Shown piece after piece: positions 46,799-58,410 of a DNA stretch of 64,000 nucleotides. The notes beneath the pieces are model-generated. The model saw nothing but the letters and a program-made list of their open reading frames with translations, searched no databases and was not told where the DNA came from. The stretch comes from Oscheius dolichura (Eukaryota > Nematoda > Chromadorea > Rhabditida > Rhabditidae): positions 4,836,001 to 4,900,000 of the forward strand of contig OW051492.1 in the NCBI GenBank assembly GCA_932521035.1. Direction: 5' to 3'. Each line of letters begins with the position of its first letter. The first letter of the stretch is position 1. A program made the translations under genes and the position numbers.

Positions 46799-49700
46799 AT
46801 GCGGGAAGCAACACTTCTGCTAGCCGCCATTCTTGTCGGCTCAGGTAATAATCTAGTTTACTGACCTAGTTCTCCCAATATTTATCATCTGTTGTTCCCT
46901 TACCTTTACTCTCGATTACTGTAGTTCTCGAATTGTCAATCAGAACCTTTTGGATGAGATGAGATAGCTAATTCAATTATTGAGCCGTACACTATAATTG
47001 ATAGGCATCTTCACATCCTTTTATTATGAAGACATTTTCTGAATACTGGTTTTCTCGTTTTCATTCGGGATTTTCGACGGATCGAGATGGATATCTCTCG
47101 GCTTTTTCCGCTAGAAAAGAGTGAAACGCAGGATCCTATTTCGAGATTACCACTGGTGACCAAACGGCTTCATTTGAACCGGGGAGAGTACAATTATGTT
47201 GTCGACCTCCTAGTTTTAATCGAATCAATTTGTCACGCCTGGGTTGCTGTGTTTGACCCATATTTGAAAAATACAAACAGCGATTATTAGGATGGAAATA
47301 AAGACATTTCAGCGGCCGTTCCGTCGACGACGGAGCCCTCCTGGGCCCCCACCGGCCGACTGAGCCAATTCAAGGGATTCATCACCCCCCGCCCCGAACA
47401 GCTCGACGATGGCCGCCAGAGTAAGTGCCGAGGCAACAGTATGACGGGGGGCGGCTGGCCGGGGGTGTCACTTTCGACGCGGACTAAATGGGCGAATGAC
47501 CCATTATCACAAGTGAAAGCCAGCTTGAAACCCTCCCGGCCGGGCACCCCTATGGTTGGGACACGGGATGACAGAGTATGCTCCCGTTCAGTGTATGCCT
47601 CCATCTGGGCCACCTGGTCCGCCTGGTCATTCTGCAGTAACGGCGTCCGGATGAGGGTCCGCGCCTGTAACACCGTCCGAGGATTCAGCTGTCTCGGTCC
47701 CAATCAGGTAGTCCCATCCTCCTCTCTCCTCTCACCAATCCTCCCAGGAGACTCGACCCTGCGATGCCATTCTTCCTCCACCCGGACACGAGAAGAAGTC
47801 CCCGACAGACTATGACATTGTCGACCCGTGGGAAGACGACCGCCGGGTGAGACTGGCCACTCCTTTTTGGGACTAAATTCATTCAGGAGGCCATGAAACA
47901 GCTCTACCCAGACGACCAGGCTGCCCCTCCCGTCGACACCAACTTTGTCCAGCTGTCTCCCTTCCGCCCAAGTGAGTCTTCTTCTCCTCCACTTACTCCA
48001 AGTGTTGCCATCCCTCCACCAGATAGTAACAGTCCAATAAAAATAGCTGCTACCGTATCCCCAGACCCTAATCCCATTGAAAGTGCCCTCGGTGACTACC
48101 TCAGTCAATTGGACCCAGATTATGGCATTGTCTCTGAAAAAGAAATAAATAAACCCTAACCACTCCTCCCTTGTGGCCGTTTCCCAGGTATCCAATCCCC
48201 TTCAGACGTGAGTTTGTGTGAAATAACCGTGTGTGTGTCTTACCAGTAGATTGTTTTATCGCTGAAACATCTAGTTATTTCCAGCTAACCTTCGCCGAGC
48301 TCCCGTTCCTCAGCCGCCCAGACCCGGCGTGGTTGACCACAGTTTGATCGGATTTGAAGACCACCGCCCTGCCAATGAAATCGATGGATCTCCAGGTAGC
48401 AATTATATATTCCTTGTTCCTTACCTTGTCCTCTGACAGGAAGTGACCCGGAGAAGGTCTTCGGAGCCAGACAGTTCGCCGTGAAGTCGGTCACCCCGGA
48501 CGAGATGAAGGAGTTGGGGCAGAAGGAGGCAGAATTCGACGTCTGGTTTACTCGGGGGAGCAGAAACGATCAATGTTCAGGTTAACCGTCTAGTCCCTAT
48601 GGGGTCGGTCACCTCGGAGGAGAGACCACCTCAAGAGAAGCCGGTGGAAGACGATAAGACATTCGAGGACATCACGTTCGAGCTGGCTCCCCCAGAGGTC
48701 AGTTGAGCTCTTGTCCTCCCTCACGAGATCGAATGCCTTCCAGACCACTGCCACCACCCCCACCACACCAGCCACAACTACCACTTTTAGCACCACCCTC
48801 AGTACCACTAGCACAGTCAAACCTCTCCGCCAGAAGTTCCGATCCTCGGGGATTACTGTAAGTCTCCTTCACGCTGGCTAACCTCGGTTGCTCTAACCCT
48901 CCTTCGTTCAGCCACTCAAGCTTGTTTCTCCCTTCCATAACAGAGGGACAGCTCGCTACCGTAACCAACTAACAGGCTCTTCTCCCCATGGGAAGGTCCT
49001 TTCGAATGTGTTCAACCGGTCTCGAGACATGCGGGTAGTCCCCGTCTTCCACCCCCAGCCCTCCTCCCTTCCAGATCAAAATGTCCAAGCGGAACGTGTT
49101 TCCCCTGAATAAGATAAGGCACCTGAAGAAGAGAGCATCCAGGATATTACATCAGCTGGCCAATGTGCAGCTGTCCCGGAGGAGGACACCGGCGATACAG
49201 TGGGAGGCGGCCGTGTACCCGATGAAGTTGACAGGACCCGGAGGAACGAACGACTTCATGAGCCTGCAGATACAGTTCAAACCGTCGGAAAAGGAGAAAT
49301 GGGAGGAGAAGAAACAGAGGAAGAGACATCTACACGAGGGAGGGACCGATCCCCTTCTTGCTTCCAGGAAGGGAAGACAGAGCGACGAGCAGACAACAAT
49401 CGAAAGGCTGAAGGACGGGACAGCCAGTTATCGACTATCCTCGGAGACCAAGGCTCCTACAGAATTCATAAAAATCACAAAGATTTTGAGGAGAACAGCT
49501 AACCATCTAACAGAACTGCTTTCCTCTAACCAACCCGAGCATTTGGTATTTGGAACGGAGAGAAGTTAGAAGACATTGTCTACTTTAGGGACAGAGAGAA
49601 AGCAAGGACGAGAAGATCGGGGACGACCTGGAAGAGGAGCTGGCCAGGGCTTTCGCGGTATGATAATCCACTCTTTGGACATTATAGCTTTTTAGATGGA

Positions 49701-51661
49701 GAAGGTAGACGAGATGGAGGAGAAGGTGGATGAGAAGCAGGAAGAGAAGCAGGAAGAGAATCAGGAAGAGAAATCAGAGGAACGAGCCGAAGAGAAGTTA
49801 GAAATGAAGATGGAGGAGAAGGAGAGGGAAGTGGTCGACAAGTCTTGTGAGTCCTTGTATCCGCCTAGAGGAATCTCCCATTTCAGTCGAGAAAGCAGAG
49901 GTCTTCGGCGGTAGTGCTGTTCGAGTGGTGCCTAAACTGCCCCCATCTGCCGTGGACGACAACTTGGAAGATCTCTTGGAAGTGGCCGATCCTCTGGAGG
50001 AGCACATGGCGTCTTTGCCGGAGAGACCTACCACCGAGGAGCCTCTCATGGAGCACGAAGCTGTCCAATTCAGAGAACGCCAACCAACAATGTAGTGGAA
50101 ATATTCTGGCCTCTCTACAGTTCGGTTCAGATTTGCTGTGACGGAGACGGATCGAATCAACTCCCTCATGGCACAGGCTGACAAGTTCAGACAACAGATG
50201 AAGCTGGGCTCTTCGCCCAAAGGAAGCCACAAAAAGAAGAGTAAGAGATCTCTTGGGGCAATAACCAACCCTATTTAGAGTATGGAATAACCGGATTCGC
50301 CTTCAAGAAGGTGTCGGAAGACAGGCCAGTCCAGAAACTTCACGACGGCGAAGTGGGCAGAGCACAGTTCTCGGCCAATATTGCGCCGGTGATCGAAGAA
50401 GTGGAGACCCTGCCTCCAGTGACTACCACTACCACTCCAACCACCCCACCTCCTGTCTCCCATCCAGCTGATGATATGGTACGGGGTTCCAGGGAAGATA
50501 GGCCTTCTTTTTCAGCCAGAGATATCGACGGACACCTTGAATGCCCTCGACTGGATGTTGAAGAACATGACTCAAGCGGCCTCCAAGGAGGACACCAACT
50601 TCCTCCACCAATTCACGGAAGTGGCTGTCGGACCGAAGGTGACGGAGATAAAAGTGGGGGCAGGGGATAACAAAGAAAAACATGGTCTCTAGCCTTCGTT
50701 CCCAATTCAACCCACTGAGCCTATGGAGGCTCTTCCTCTGCCGATGAAACCTAGAAAGAGAAAGTTGAAGAAGAATAAGAAGAAGAAGGGCATGAAGGCC
50801 GAAATTACGAAGTTGCATTCGGGAGAATGGGCACCGAGGAACTTGGACAAAAGTAAAATGGTGGGGATACAAGTCTGGTAAATAGGAAACATAGTTTTAG
50901 TTCCCCAAATTCAAGGCCCGACCGATGAAAATTATGAGGACGCGAGCTCTCGGGGTAAGGACAATAAATTCGGACAAGGACAGGATCGAGGTAGGCACTG
51001 GGACACCGGGGATGAATGGGATCTGGTTCAGTTGCCGACGAAGGAAGCCCTGATGGGGAACATGGACAACCCGGACCAGATCTTTGAAGAAGTCAAACAG
51101 CTCCAGGCCGAGATGAACCAAATCGAGAGACAACTCGAGACCCTCGGCTCCCAGGAGAGACAGGAGATCCTCGAGGCCGTTAGTTCTTCTTCCTTTTTAT
51201 AACTCGAAGAGGACAGGATACATTGGCCGCTCCCCTCTTCGTCGACGGCTCCCGGTTCGACTTGTTCGCTCCTCCATCCACAGAGACCGCCTCTCTGTTG
51301 CAACCTACGACACCCGAACCTCTGAGGACACTGGCCCCTCACTCATCTCCTGGTTCGCGTAGAATAACAAAAAGTTGATGCAGTTCTTTTTAGATAAGAA
51401 GTGGAGTGACTGGTCCGAGTGGGGTCTGTGTTTCTGTGGAAAGCAGCTGCGGACGAGGAGGTGTCTCTATGCCCCCGGATGCAGGGGCGTCTCTTACGAA
51501 ACACGCCTCTGCTCGGGTGGCGAGTGTGCCTCCAAGCGGGACGAGACCACCCCTCGGGCGGTAGCCCTTCTATTAATTTGTGTCTATACATCAAATTCCA
51601 GAGAGAGGTTACGTTGGAGTATAACGGCGGGCCGCTGAGGCCGCGAAACAGGCAGCCGTAG
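46799..51661 (+). CDS. Secreted protein with two thrombospondin type-1 repeats and a long acidic middle region
   Basis: Exon 1 encodes the signal peptide MREATLLLAAILVGS and is followed by a 0.5-kb intron. The first TSP1 repeat is at about 47605-47790 (IWATWSAWSFCSNG, RVRACNTVRGFSC, ETRPC). The second is near the C-terminus (KKWSDWSEWGLCFCGKQLRT, YETRLCSGGEC). Between them lies about 1000 codons of low-complexity, Thr/Pro- and Glu/Lys-rich sequence, including a coiled EEKQEEKQEENQEEK block. The last exon ends PLRPRNRQP with TAG at 51659-51661. Both repeats have the W-x-x-W motif, a target for C-mannosylation. I do not recognise an orthologue. Internal exon edges in 48.0-51.2 kb are approximate, and two genes cannot be fully excluded. 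Confidence 0.6.
49714..49824 (+). repeat. GAGAAG/GAAGAG-rich coding repeat (Glu/Lys/Gln-rich)
   Basis: Imperfect 12-bp units (gagaagcaggaa and variants) encode EEKQEEKQEENQEEKSEE inside the TSP1 gene. The protein stretch is predicted to be a charged single helix or coiled coil. Such tracts are prone to length change. Confidence 0.8.
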
Positions 51662-51813
51662 AAGACAGCGAGGCTGTCCCTCTGTTCCATGATCTTCCTT
51701 CCCCGTCAGGTCCCCGCGTACTCTCCCAAACACGCGATAATAATAATAAAGACTCTTTTATGTACAAAGTATGCATATCTGTACCATGACACGGGGATTC
51801 TCTGGCCTACAGC

Positions 51814-53449
51814 CTACATTTTGCTCTTGACCGGCTCGGGCACGTCGTCCATCCTCTCCCACTCGGGCATCGTCGGCGGCACTCCGAGCTTCTTTTTGAA
51901 GAATTCCACGGTCCTCGTCCAGCTGTCCTCCTGGCTCTTTCCGTGCAAGACCACCTCTCCTCCGTAGCCACAGTAGAATCCTTGGAACTTCGCGTAAACC
52001 ATGTCATGATGAGGGAAGTATGGGGGCTCCATAATGTGTCCTCCATTTATAAAGTCGATCTCTACGTCTCGTCGGCCGACGTCGCGCAGTTGTTGTGCTT
52101 TGATTTGGGAGGCGGACAGGGACGAGCTCACGAGGTCGTCCACAGAGGCCTGGAAACTGTCGTGTGACCCGGAGGCAGGGGTTGCTCTCACCACAAATCG
52201 GAAGGCGACATCTGGCCGGCATCGCTCGAAGGGGATCCTCGTCTCGTCGTCCATCTGGACGGCCTTGATGTACCTGTCTGAGCAGAGGATCTGGTTGATG
52301 AAGTAGAGCTGGGAGTTGTCGGATCTACAATCGACTCAGTCAGTCTGTGCCTCGGGTACAGTACTCACTTGGCCACCTTGAGGGGGACGCCGTTCTCCTT
52401 GATCTTGAGGTACATGTTTTGGCAGGCGGGGCCGTTGATCGAGACGACTGCCTTGATTTCCGGGTTCCGGGTGGCGATGATGTCGACCAGGGTGGCCCCG
52501 AAGGAGACGCCTTGGATCCCGAGGAATTCTCCAGTATATGGCTTGGACAGAAGCCAGTTGATCGGCTTTTGGAAGTATTCCAGGTCGACGTCCTCCAGTT
52601 TGCTTACGAGGTTTTTATACTGGAAGAAGGCGAGGCAGAGAACGACGAATCCCTCGCTGGCTAGGGCGGCCCCCTTATGCTCATGGAGGCCTCCTCCAGT
52701 CCCGGATATGTCGATTATGGTGGGGAAGGGGCCGTCGCCCGGCGGTTTGAACAGAGTCCCGCAGAAGTCCTCCTCGATCTCCGTCCTCTCCAGCCGAGGA
52801 TGCATCCAGTGCTTCTTGATATATACCGTATCCAAGACTTTTCCGGCCGTGTCTTCCAGTCTGAAAGGGGAAGTTGTGCCGGATACAATCACGTCTCCGC
52901 TATCAGCCGACTCGATAAGGGAAGAAAGGAGCCCGATAGGGAATACAGAGAATCAGATCTAGACTCACTTGAGTTCGTAGACGAAGGGGAGAGGAGGAGT
53001 ACACCTCAGGTATCCTCCGAAGTCGAATCCTTCCGACGGTATCTGGCTCATGAACAGACCCATCCCGTCTGCCTCTAAACCGACATTTCTTGTCTTTAAT
53101 TCGTAGAATAACCAACCGTGATATGTTCCTCGAATGGGATTTGTCGTGGGCACATTGATGGTTCCCGCCGGACTGGCCTTGAAGATTGCGAAAGCCTTGT
53201 GTGATCCGTACTTGTGTTTCAGACTGAAGAGATATATAATATCGAAAATGAGAACAAAAAGCCTCACTTCATGGTCATTCTGTAGAGCTCGTGGGGTCGG
53301 AGTCCGGTGGCCGTGATGTGGACCTTCTCCCTCATGATGGTGTCCGGCTTGTCGATCGAGAGATGCTGGTGGATGCGTACGACAGTGGACGGCCCGTACT
53401 CCCTCTCCTCGACGGCGGTGTCCGGCTGCTCCACATATTGAAGAGACAT
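51814..53449 (-). CDS. Acyl-CoA thioesterase / bile acid-CoA:amino acid N-acyltransferase family (ACOT/BAAT)
   Basis: Five or so exons give about 430 residues from MSLQYVEQPDTAVEEREYG to VPEPVKSKM. The N-terminal beta-sandwich (thioesterase/BAAT N domain) is followed by an alpha/beta hydrolase. Visible landmarks are RGTLFKPPG-like FCGTLFKPPGDGPFP, SGTGGGLHEHKG, the nucleophile elbow QGVSFGA with Ser, and the catalytic His in GGHIMEPPYFPHH. Family members hydrolyse acyl-CoA esters, or transfer the acyl group to glycine or taurine, in peroxisomes or cytosol. Ser rather than Cys at the nucleophile points to thioesterase activity. The C-terminus KSKM is not a classic peroxisomal SKL signal, though it is close in form. 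GTTCCAG lies 7 nt before the ATG. Confidence 0.87.
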
Positions 53450-54217
53450 TTTGCACTGGAACAGTCGGTCATCTTATCGCTTTTATACAGTTGCCGCGGT
53501 GGTTATCAGAAAATGACGGATGTGCTAATGATCAAGGAAATAAGCTGATTCACATATGATATGGTGCAGAGAGCAAACAAACGGAAAACGTCATTCGTAG
53601 CTCTACTGTATCGGCAGGAAATGTTGTGGTTTACACTACCATCTATCATCAATTACAAAAGATCCTCTGATTTTTTAAATACTTGTTACTCTAGACTTAC
53701 GGGCTGTAGTCATACGCTTTGTTATCTAATTTGTAAAAGCTTCCCATACAACTGTGACATAAAATGTGATCATCTTCTGGGGGCGCATTCTATTGTCTAG
53801 ATCTACGGTAATTTTTAACTTCATCACAGAAAATCAGGATGTCCTGCCTGATGTAATACAAGTTCCTCCTCAACTCAGCCAGGCTAAACAACAGTGTTTG
53901 ATAGCGACCAGGAGTGCTTTACGAAACGAGGAAAACTTATAGGTTATGTCTGTATATAATAGCTACAAAACTATGGGAGGTGTGAAGGAACGGTTTTGTT
54001 AGACAGCGTCGCTCTAATATATAATCCGTCAGGCAATCAAAAGAAAACAATCTAATCTGTCTACGTCTTACATTGTACTCTTGAAGTACAACTTAAGAAC
54101 TAAAAACACTTCCTTCTTTGGTTATATTATCAAACCACAATGCTCCAACGTCTTCTTAAATGATATCAAAGTTTCGAAATAGACACTTATAACACTTGTT
54201 ATCAATTCATTTATTTA
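53450..54217. other. AT-rich intergenic DNA with part of the inverted duplication
   Basis: No exon supported. The stretch starts the AT-rich block and holds the outer part of the arm at 53889-54395. The sequence at about 53940-54120 is not matched in the other copy and may be an insertion. Confidence 0.5.
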
Positions 54218-54395
54218 TTACGAAGACAAAGCATTTCTTAAAATTTTTGGCACGTCACTTCCATCAATTAGCCCATCAAACAGTCGGGCTATAATCTGAA
54301 AAAGAGGAAAAATGATTTTATAAAGAAAACGACATACCCTGGCAATATCGGTCTCAGCATATACTAAATTAAGAAATTGCCCGTTTTCTGCACAA
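53889..54395 (-). repeat. Inverted-duplication arm 1 (3' end of SerRS-like gene plus flank)
   Basis: The reverse complement of this stretch matches 58411-58725 in two blocks: about 53889-53937 and about 54121-54395. The match covers the last two coding exons of the SerRS-like gene, the intron between them, the stop codon and downstream DNA. Because the intron is kept, this is a DNA-level duplication rather than a retrocopy. About 180 bp in this arm have no partner. Confidence 0.8.
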
Positions 54396-55707
54396 ATATT
54401 TAATCTACGTGAAACATAATCATCCATACGCGATATCTGTATGAAATCGTTTGTGAAATTAGCAAAACACCTACTCTCGTCAGCTCAAGTCCTTTATCCT
54501 CGAAAACTATAGCTTGTGACTCATAATTGCGCAATTCCTTTCCCCTTACAGTCCTCGCTTTTACATCCAAAAAGAGCCCCTCGTGGAGAAACGCAGCTAA
54601 AAAACTGGTTATCTTGATGAAAAAAATACATACCAAAATTTGCTATTGAAGTACTGACAAAATTATCACTATGCTCAGCAGTTGTTCCCATAGATAGCAC
54701 ACAATGTTTCAATCGTTGACGAGCATATGCCAGATTTACAGTATTCCGCTATAAAATAAAAAACTGAAAAGGCAAATTTACATACTTTGGCATGATATCC
54801 CATCCCAGAGCTTTGTAACATAATAGGCCATGTATTGGTTTCAGTGAATATAGTCCGAACAAAAGAAGAAAGGTGTGCAGCTAGAGAATGGCCAACTGAA
54901 TGATTTGGGTAAGTTTTACAGAAATAACCCGAAAAGGTCAATTAATTATATTACCTACATATGTCTTCGGAAATGTGGGGGAGCCGTCATGAAACGATAA
55001 AAAATCGGTAAGATTAACATTTAGAGCTTCTAGAATGGCGGCTCGAGCAAAGTATGACGGTGAAATTAATTGAGCATCAACAAACAAATCTAATAGTTGA
55101 TTTCTAGAAAAAAAAACGTTACAAGTGACAAAAGCTATCTCACTTTAATTGATTTTGAAGAACTACAGGATACCCCACAAGTGCAACTACTTCGTTTTCT
55201 TTATCAATTCTCATCAATCCTTTAGTACATAAGAAATCGGTATGCTCTAAAACAGTTGTATAAATAAAGACTACTTACTCGTTGGTTTGAGCATAGCCTT
55301 TTCTTTACTTCCAACAGAATGAACAAAATTCGGCAATCGAAGTGCTTCAACTAGGCCATCTTTCGCTTCCCTAAGGCTTTTTTTAGATTCTAGCGATTTT
55401 TCCTTTAAAAAAATAAAGATATACGTCCATATGTGAATAACCAACCTGTGTGATGAAATTTTCATATAATTTATACCAAGATAAATAATTCGTTTTAATA
55501 TTGTCGATATCTAATTGTAATCCGCGTTCTTCAGCGCTTCTTTTTAACTCTTCATCGCGTTCAAAAATATACCTAAAACGAATGTTTCAATTTTTGAAAA
55601 TAGAACCTCAAATCTACATTTGGATCGACCACATGATGGCCACCGCCTCCTATATATTTTGCTGCAAGGTTGTGCATACAGCGACGGGTAATTCGGGCAA
55701 CTAACAT
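54218..55707 (-). CDS. Seryl-tRNA synthetase-like mitochondrial protein, probably non-catalytic
   Basis: About nine exons give roughly 390 residues, from MLVARITRRCMHNLAAKYIG (mitochondrial-type presequence) to GSDVPKILRNALSS. The N-terminal region has the SerRS-like arm (EKSLESKKSLREAKDG) followed by RLPNFVHSVG, which matches the LPN-x-x-H element of seryl-tRNA synthetases. The C-terminal body follows the general fold order, but class II motif 2 and 3 Arg/Glu residues are not visible (SSGMGYHAKR in place of a motif-2-like segment). This fits SLIMP-type paralogues, known from insects, that lost aminoacylation. The assignment is by pattern and memory. TTTTCAG abuts the ATG. The 3' end is duplicated in inverted orientation at 58.4 kb. 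Confidence 0.45.
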
Positions 55708-56080
55708 CTGAAAAGGTAAATGAGAAATCGACAGAAACAAAAGAAGCACGAATAAACACTGAAGAATGGAAAACGAGATGGAATTTGACTGAAACCCCTA
55801 TATTTTCCGACTCACGTCTCCCACCCGGTGGGCCTTGAGATCAGATTATGCAGTTTTGAAAGAAAATAAGGGCAGAAAGAATTGTGTAAATCAAGGCTGG
55901 GCAGAACAAAAAGGTGTGCGGCCAGAGAGGGTTTTATAAGAGGGAGACTATTCTAAATAGTCAAAAAGTTACTAAAAACGATAATTCCTGTGTATCTTCA
56001 AAGTCTTTGATTTTAATCAAAGACAATCTTCCAATATCCTACAAAGACTATGCTATTAGAGGGTCGATAGCAGAGATGCG

Positions 56081-56148
56081 CGATACAACAGTGCTTGCTT
56101 CGATACGATAGAGCCACTCTTGTATCGTTTTCGATACGATATGTATCG
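56081..56148. repeat. Cluster of CGATAC/GTATCG hexamers with palindromes
   Basis: CGATAC at 56081, 56101 and 56132, and GTATCG at 56122 and 56143, all within 68 bp. CGATACGATATGTATCG at 56132-56148 is almost palindromic. It sits between the SerRS-like gene and the dynein fragment, at the left boundary of the latter. It may be a degraded mobile-element end. Confidence 0.7.
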
Positions 56149-56208
56149 CCAGCTGGTGTATCATCATGCAAATAACATAACAAAAGAATAATCTGGGATT
56201 CCCCTCAG

Positions 56209-57855
56209 GGTTGCTTTGACGAATTTAACCGTTTGGAAGAGCGGATGCTATTGGCTGTGTCTCAACAAATACAAACCATCCAGGTCAGTTTTTCTCTTGC
56301 TATTCTTACAACTATGCAGGTGGCTGTCCGCGGAGGTGGTGATATGACAGTTGATCTTGTTGGTACGATGAACCCCGGATATTCTGGACGCTCTAACCTT
56401 CTCGATAATTTGAAGCAACTGTTCCGAAGTTTGACCATGACGCAGCCTGATCGGCAATTAATTGCACAAGTTATGCTATTTTCTCAAGGATTTAGAGCAG
56501 CTGAAACATTAGCAAACGAAATAGTTCCCCTTTTCATGTGAGTAGACCACGGTTTTCTCACTTCTTTTTAGACTTTGTAAGGAACAGCTCTCTGAACAAT
56601 GTCACTATGATTTCGGACTTCGTGCTTTAAAATATGTCCTGGTGTCAGCTAGTAATATTAAAAGGGACAAGCTTGGTAAAATGGGAGCCGCAGCATTAGA
56701 AGATAGCCGAACAGCAGGTAAGCAGTTAATCTTGTTGTTTAAAGGTGTTTTCAGATGCTCATACAATCTGTTTGTGAAACTCTCGTGCCAAAACTGGTTA
56801 ATGAAGATATTGCTCTTCTTTTTTCTTTGTTCTCGGATGTCTTCCCCTCGATTAGCTACAGCCCTAATCAAATGACAGAGTTCGCATAGTTGTTTTAATA
56901 GATCGCAAACGGTTTTTTAGATTGAGAAGCTACGTATCTGGCGTATGTGACGAACACCTATTGTGTCACTCAGATCTCGTCGGTGAACAAGGCTCTGCAT
57001 GGATTGAAAAAGTTCTCCAATTATATCAAATTACCAATTTAAATCACGGATTGATGCTGGTTGGACCGAGCGGAAGCGGAAAAACTGTAGCATGGAAGGT
57101 TTTGTTAAAGGTTAGTATTTGGTAAATATTTTTTTAAACAATATTAGGCGCTGGAACGGTTAGAGAAAATTGAAGGTGTTGCTCATGTAATTGATGCTAA
57201 AGCTATGAGCAAAGATGCCCTATATGGAGTAATGGATCCGAATACCAGAGAATGGACTGATGGCCTGTTTACTTCCATTATACGACGGTAATATGACGAC
57301 AGTTAATCTAGTTAGAATGTCTTAGAATTATTGACAACGTCCGAGGAGAACTGGACAAACGTCAATGGATTATTTTTGATGGCGATGTGGATCCCGAATG
57401 GGTTGAAAATTTGAACTCAGTTCTTGATGACAATAAACTTCTTACTTTGCCTGATGGAGAACGTCTCTCAATTCCTCCAAATGTGAGCATTTAAATTTTT
57501 TTTGGTTTTTGATACATTTGCAGGTCCGAATGATCTTTGAAGTGTCTGATTTAAAATATGCTACTTCGATGTGGTATGGTGTGGTTCAGCGATGAGGTTT
57601 TTATTACTATGCACTAATTCATGATTATAGATTGTTACAACCGATATGATATTTGATGGTTACCTCAACCGTTTGCGCAACGTATCCCTCGAAAATGAGC
57701 TAGTTGTCGGTGCACCCTTGAACGTTGTTGCTCCTGACGTGGAACCGACCCGTGCTGTCAGTATTCAACGCGATGCTTCTGGAGCTCTTCAACATCACTT
57801 TGAGCTGGATCATATCATAACCCCGTTAGCTCTTTCGGAGCCGTCCTCGAGTACG
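56209..57855 (+). pseudogene. Truncated, frameshifted copy of cytoplasmic dynein 1 heavy chain (AAA1 end to AAA2)
   Basis: The match begins right after an acceptor-like CCTCAG with [20 protein letters not shown] and continues through [51 protein letters not shown], the AAA2 P-loop [40 protein letters not shown] and ALQHHFELDHIITPLALSE. Introns with good GT/AG ends remain. No upstream motor or tail exons exist; the SerRS-like gene lies there in reverse. About 15 residues are missing between VDLVG and TMNPGY. At 57559-57575 the conserved ATVSRCGMVW region is 5 nt short and out of frame. It is therefore a fragment of a gene that is over 4000 residues long in full. A sequencing error could explain the frameshift but not the truncation. 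Confidence 0.75.
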
Positions 57856-57926
57856 AGTCAGAATAAACCACCTAAAGATAGTCGCGAAGTGAGTCCATGC
57901 ACGGTAAATGTGCAGTAATTGTTCAG

Positions 57927-58250
57927 GAACGCACTCGGCAAAGAAGAAAGAATGAATTGCTGGTATTTAAATCGGAATATCTTGATAAATTCCAAAAACT
58001 CGTAGCTCGAATTAAAAGACGAAGTACAAAAAAAGAAAAATATGAAAGCCTAATGATCTTAGTATGTCCAAAGGTAAGACTGTTTCTATTACAAATTAGT
58101 TCTTCTAGTGTACGAAGTGGACAATCGATTACCATGTTACATGTGAAGAGTTTTGTCAAAGTGAAAACCATTATCTGCTAGCAGGTATTATTCACGCTGA
58201 TGATATTGTAGCTAAAGATTTAGCGAACAAAAGAAAGAAAGTGGTCAGTT
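57927..58250 (+). other. Unassigned exon-like fragment between dynein copy and inverted repeat arm
   Basis: After a GTTCAG acceptor, the sequence reads ERTRQRRKNELLVFKSEYLD, KFQKLVARIKRRSTKKEKY, then after a short intron CTKWTIDYHVTCEEFC and HADDIVAKDLANKRKK. The paired Cys residues (CPKCTKW) could be a zinc knuckle. It shows no match to dynein. It may be a fragment of another gene brought in by the rearrangement, or the 3' end of a chimeric transcript with the dynein part. Confidence 0.35.
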
Positions 58251-58410
58251 CTATCAGTTTCTCGCAATGTATTAATCTTAAGGAAAAATGTTCTTCGACT
58301 CTTTTGCCCAACACTTTCTTATTTGTATCATTTTCATTCTACAATCTCCTTGGAACCAGCAACGCCAAGACTACAGTCACGGACGATCATCGACAAGGAA
58401 CGCGTATTTT

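Noticed and set aside
47087-47290. 67-codon open frame starting MDISRLFPLEK in the first intron of the TSP1 gene
   Set aside because: Too short, no signal or domain, and skipping it keeps the signal-peptide exon in phase with the next exon.
49081-49569. Two overlapping long open frames in the TSP1 gene middle region
   Set aside because: Only one can be the main frame. The acidic frame (EESIQDITSAG, VPDEVDRTRRNE) fits the surrounding composition better than the basic one, so the basic frame is taken as a shadow. True dual coding is not supported.
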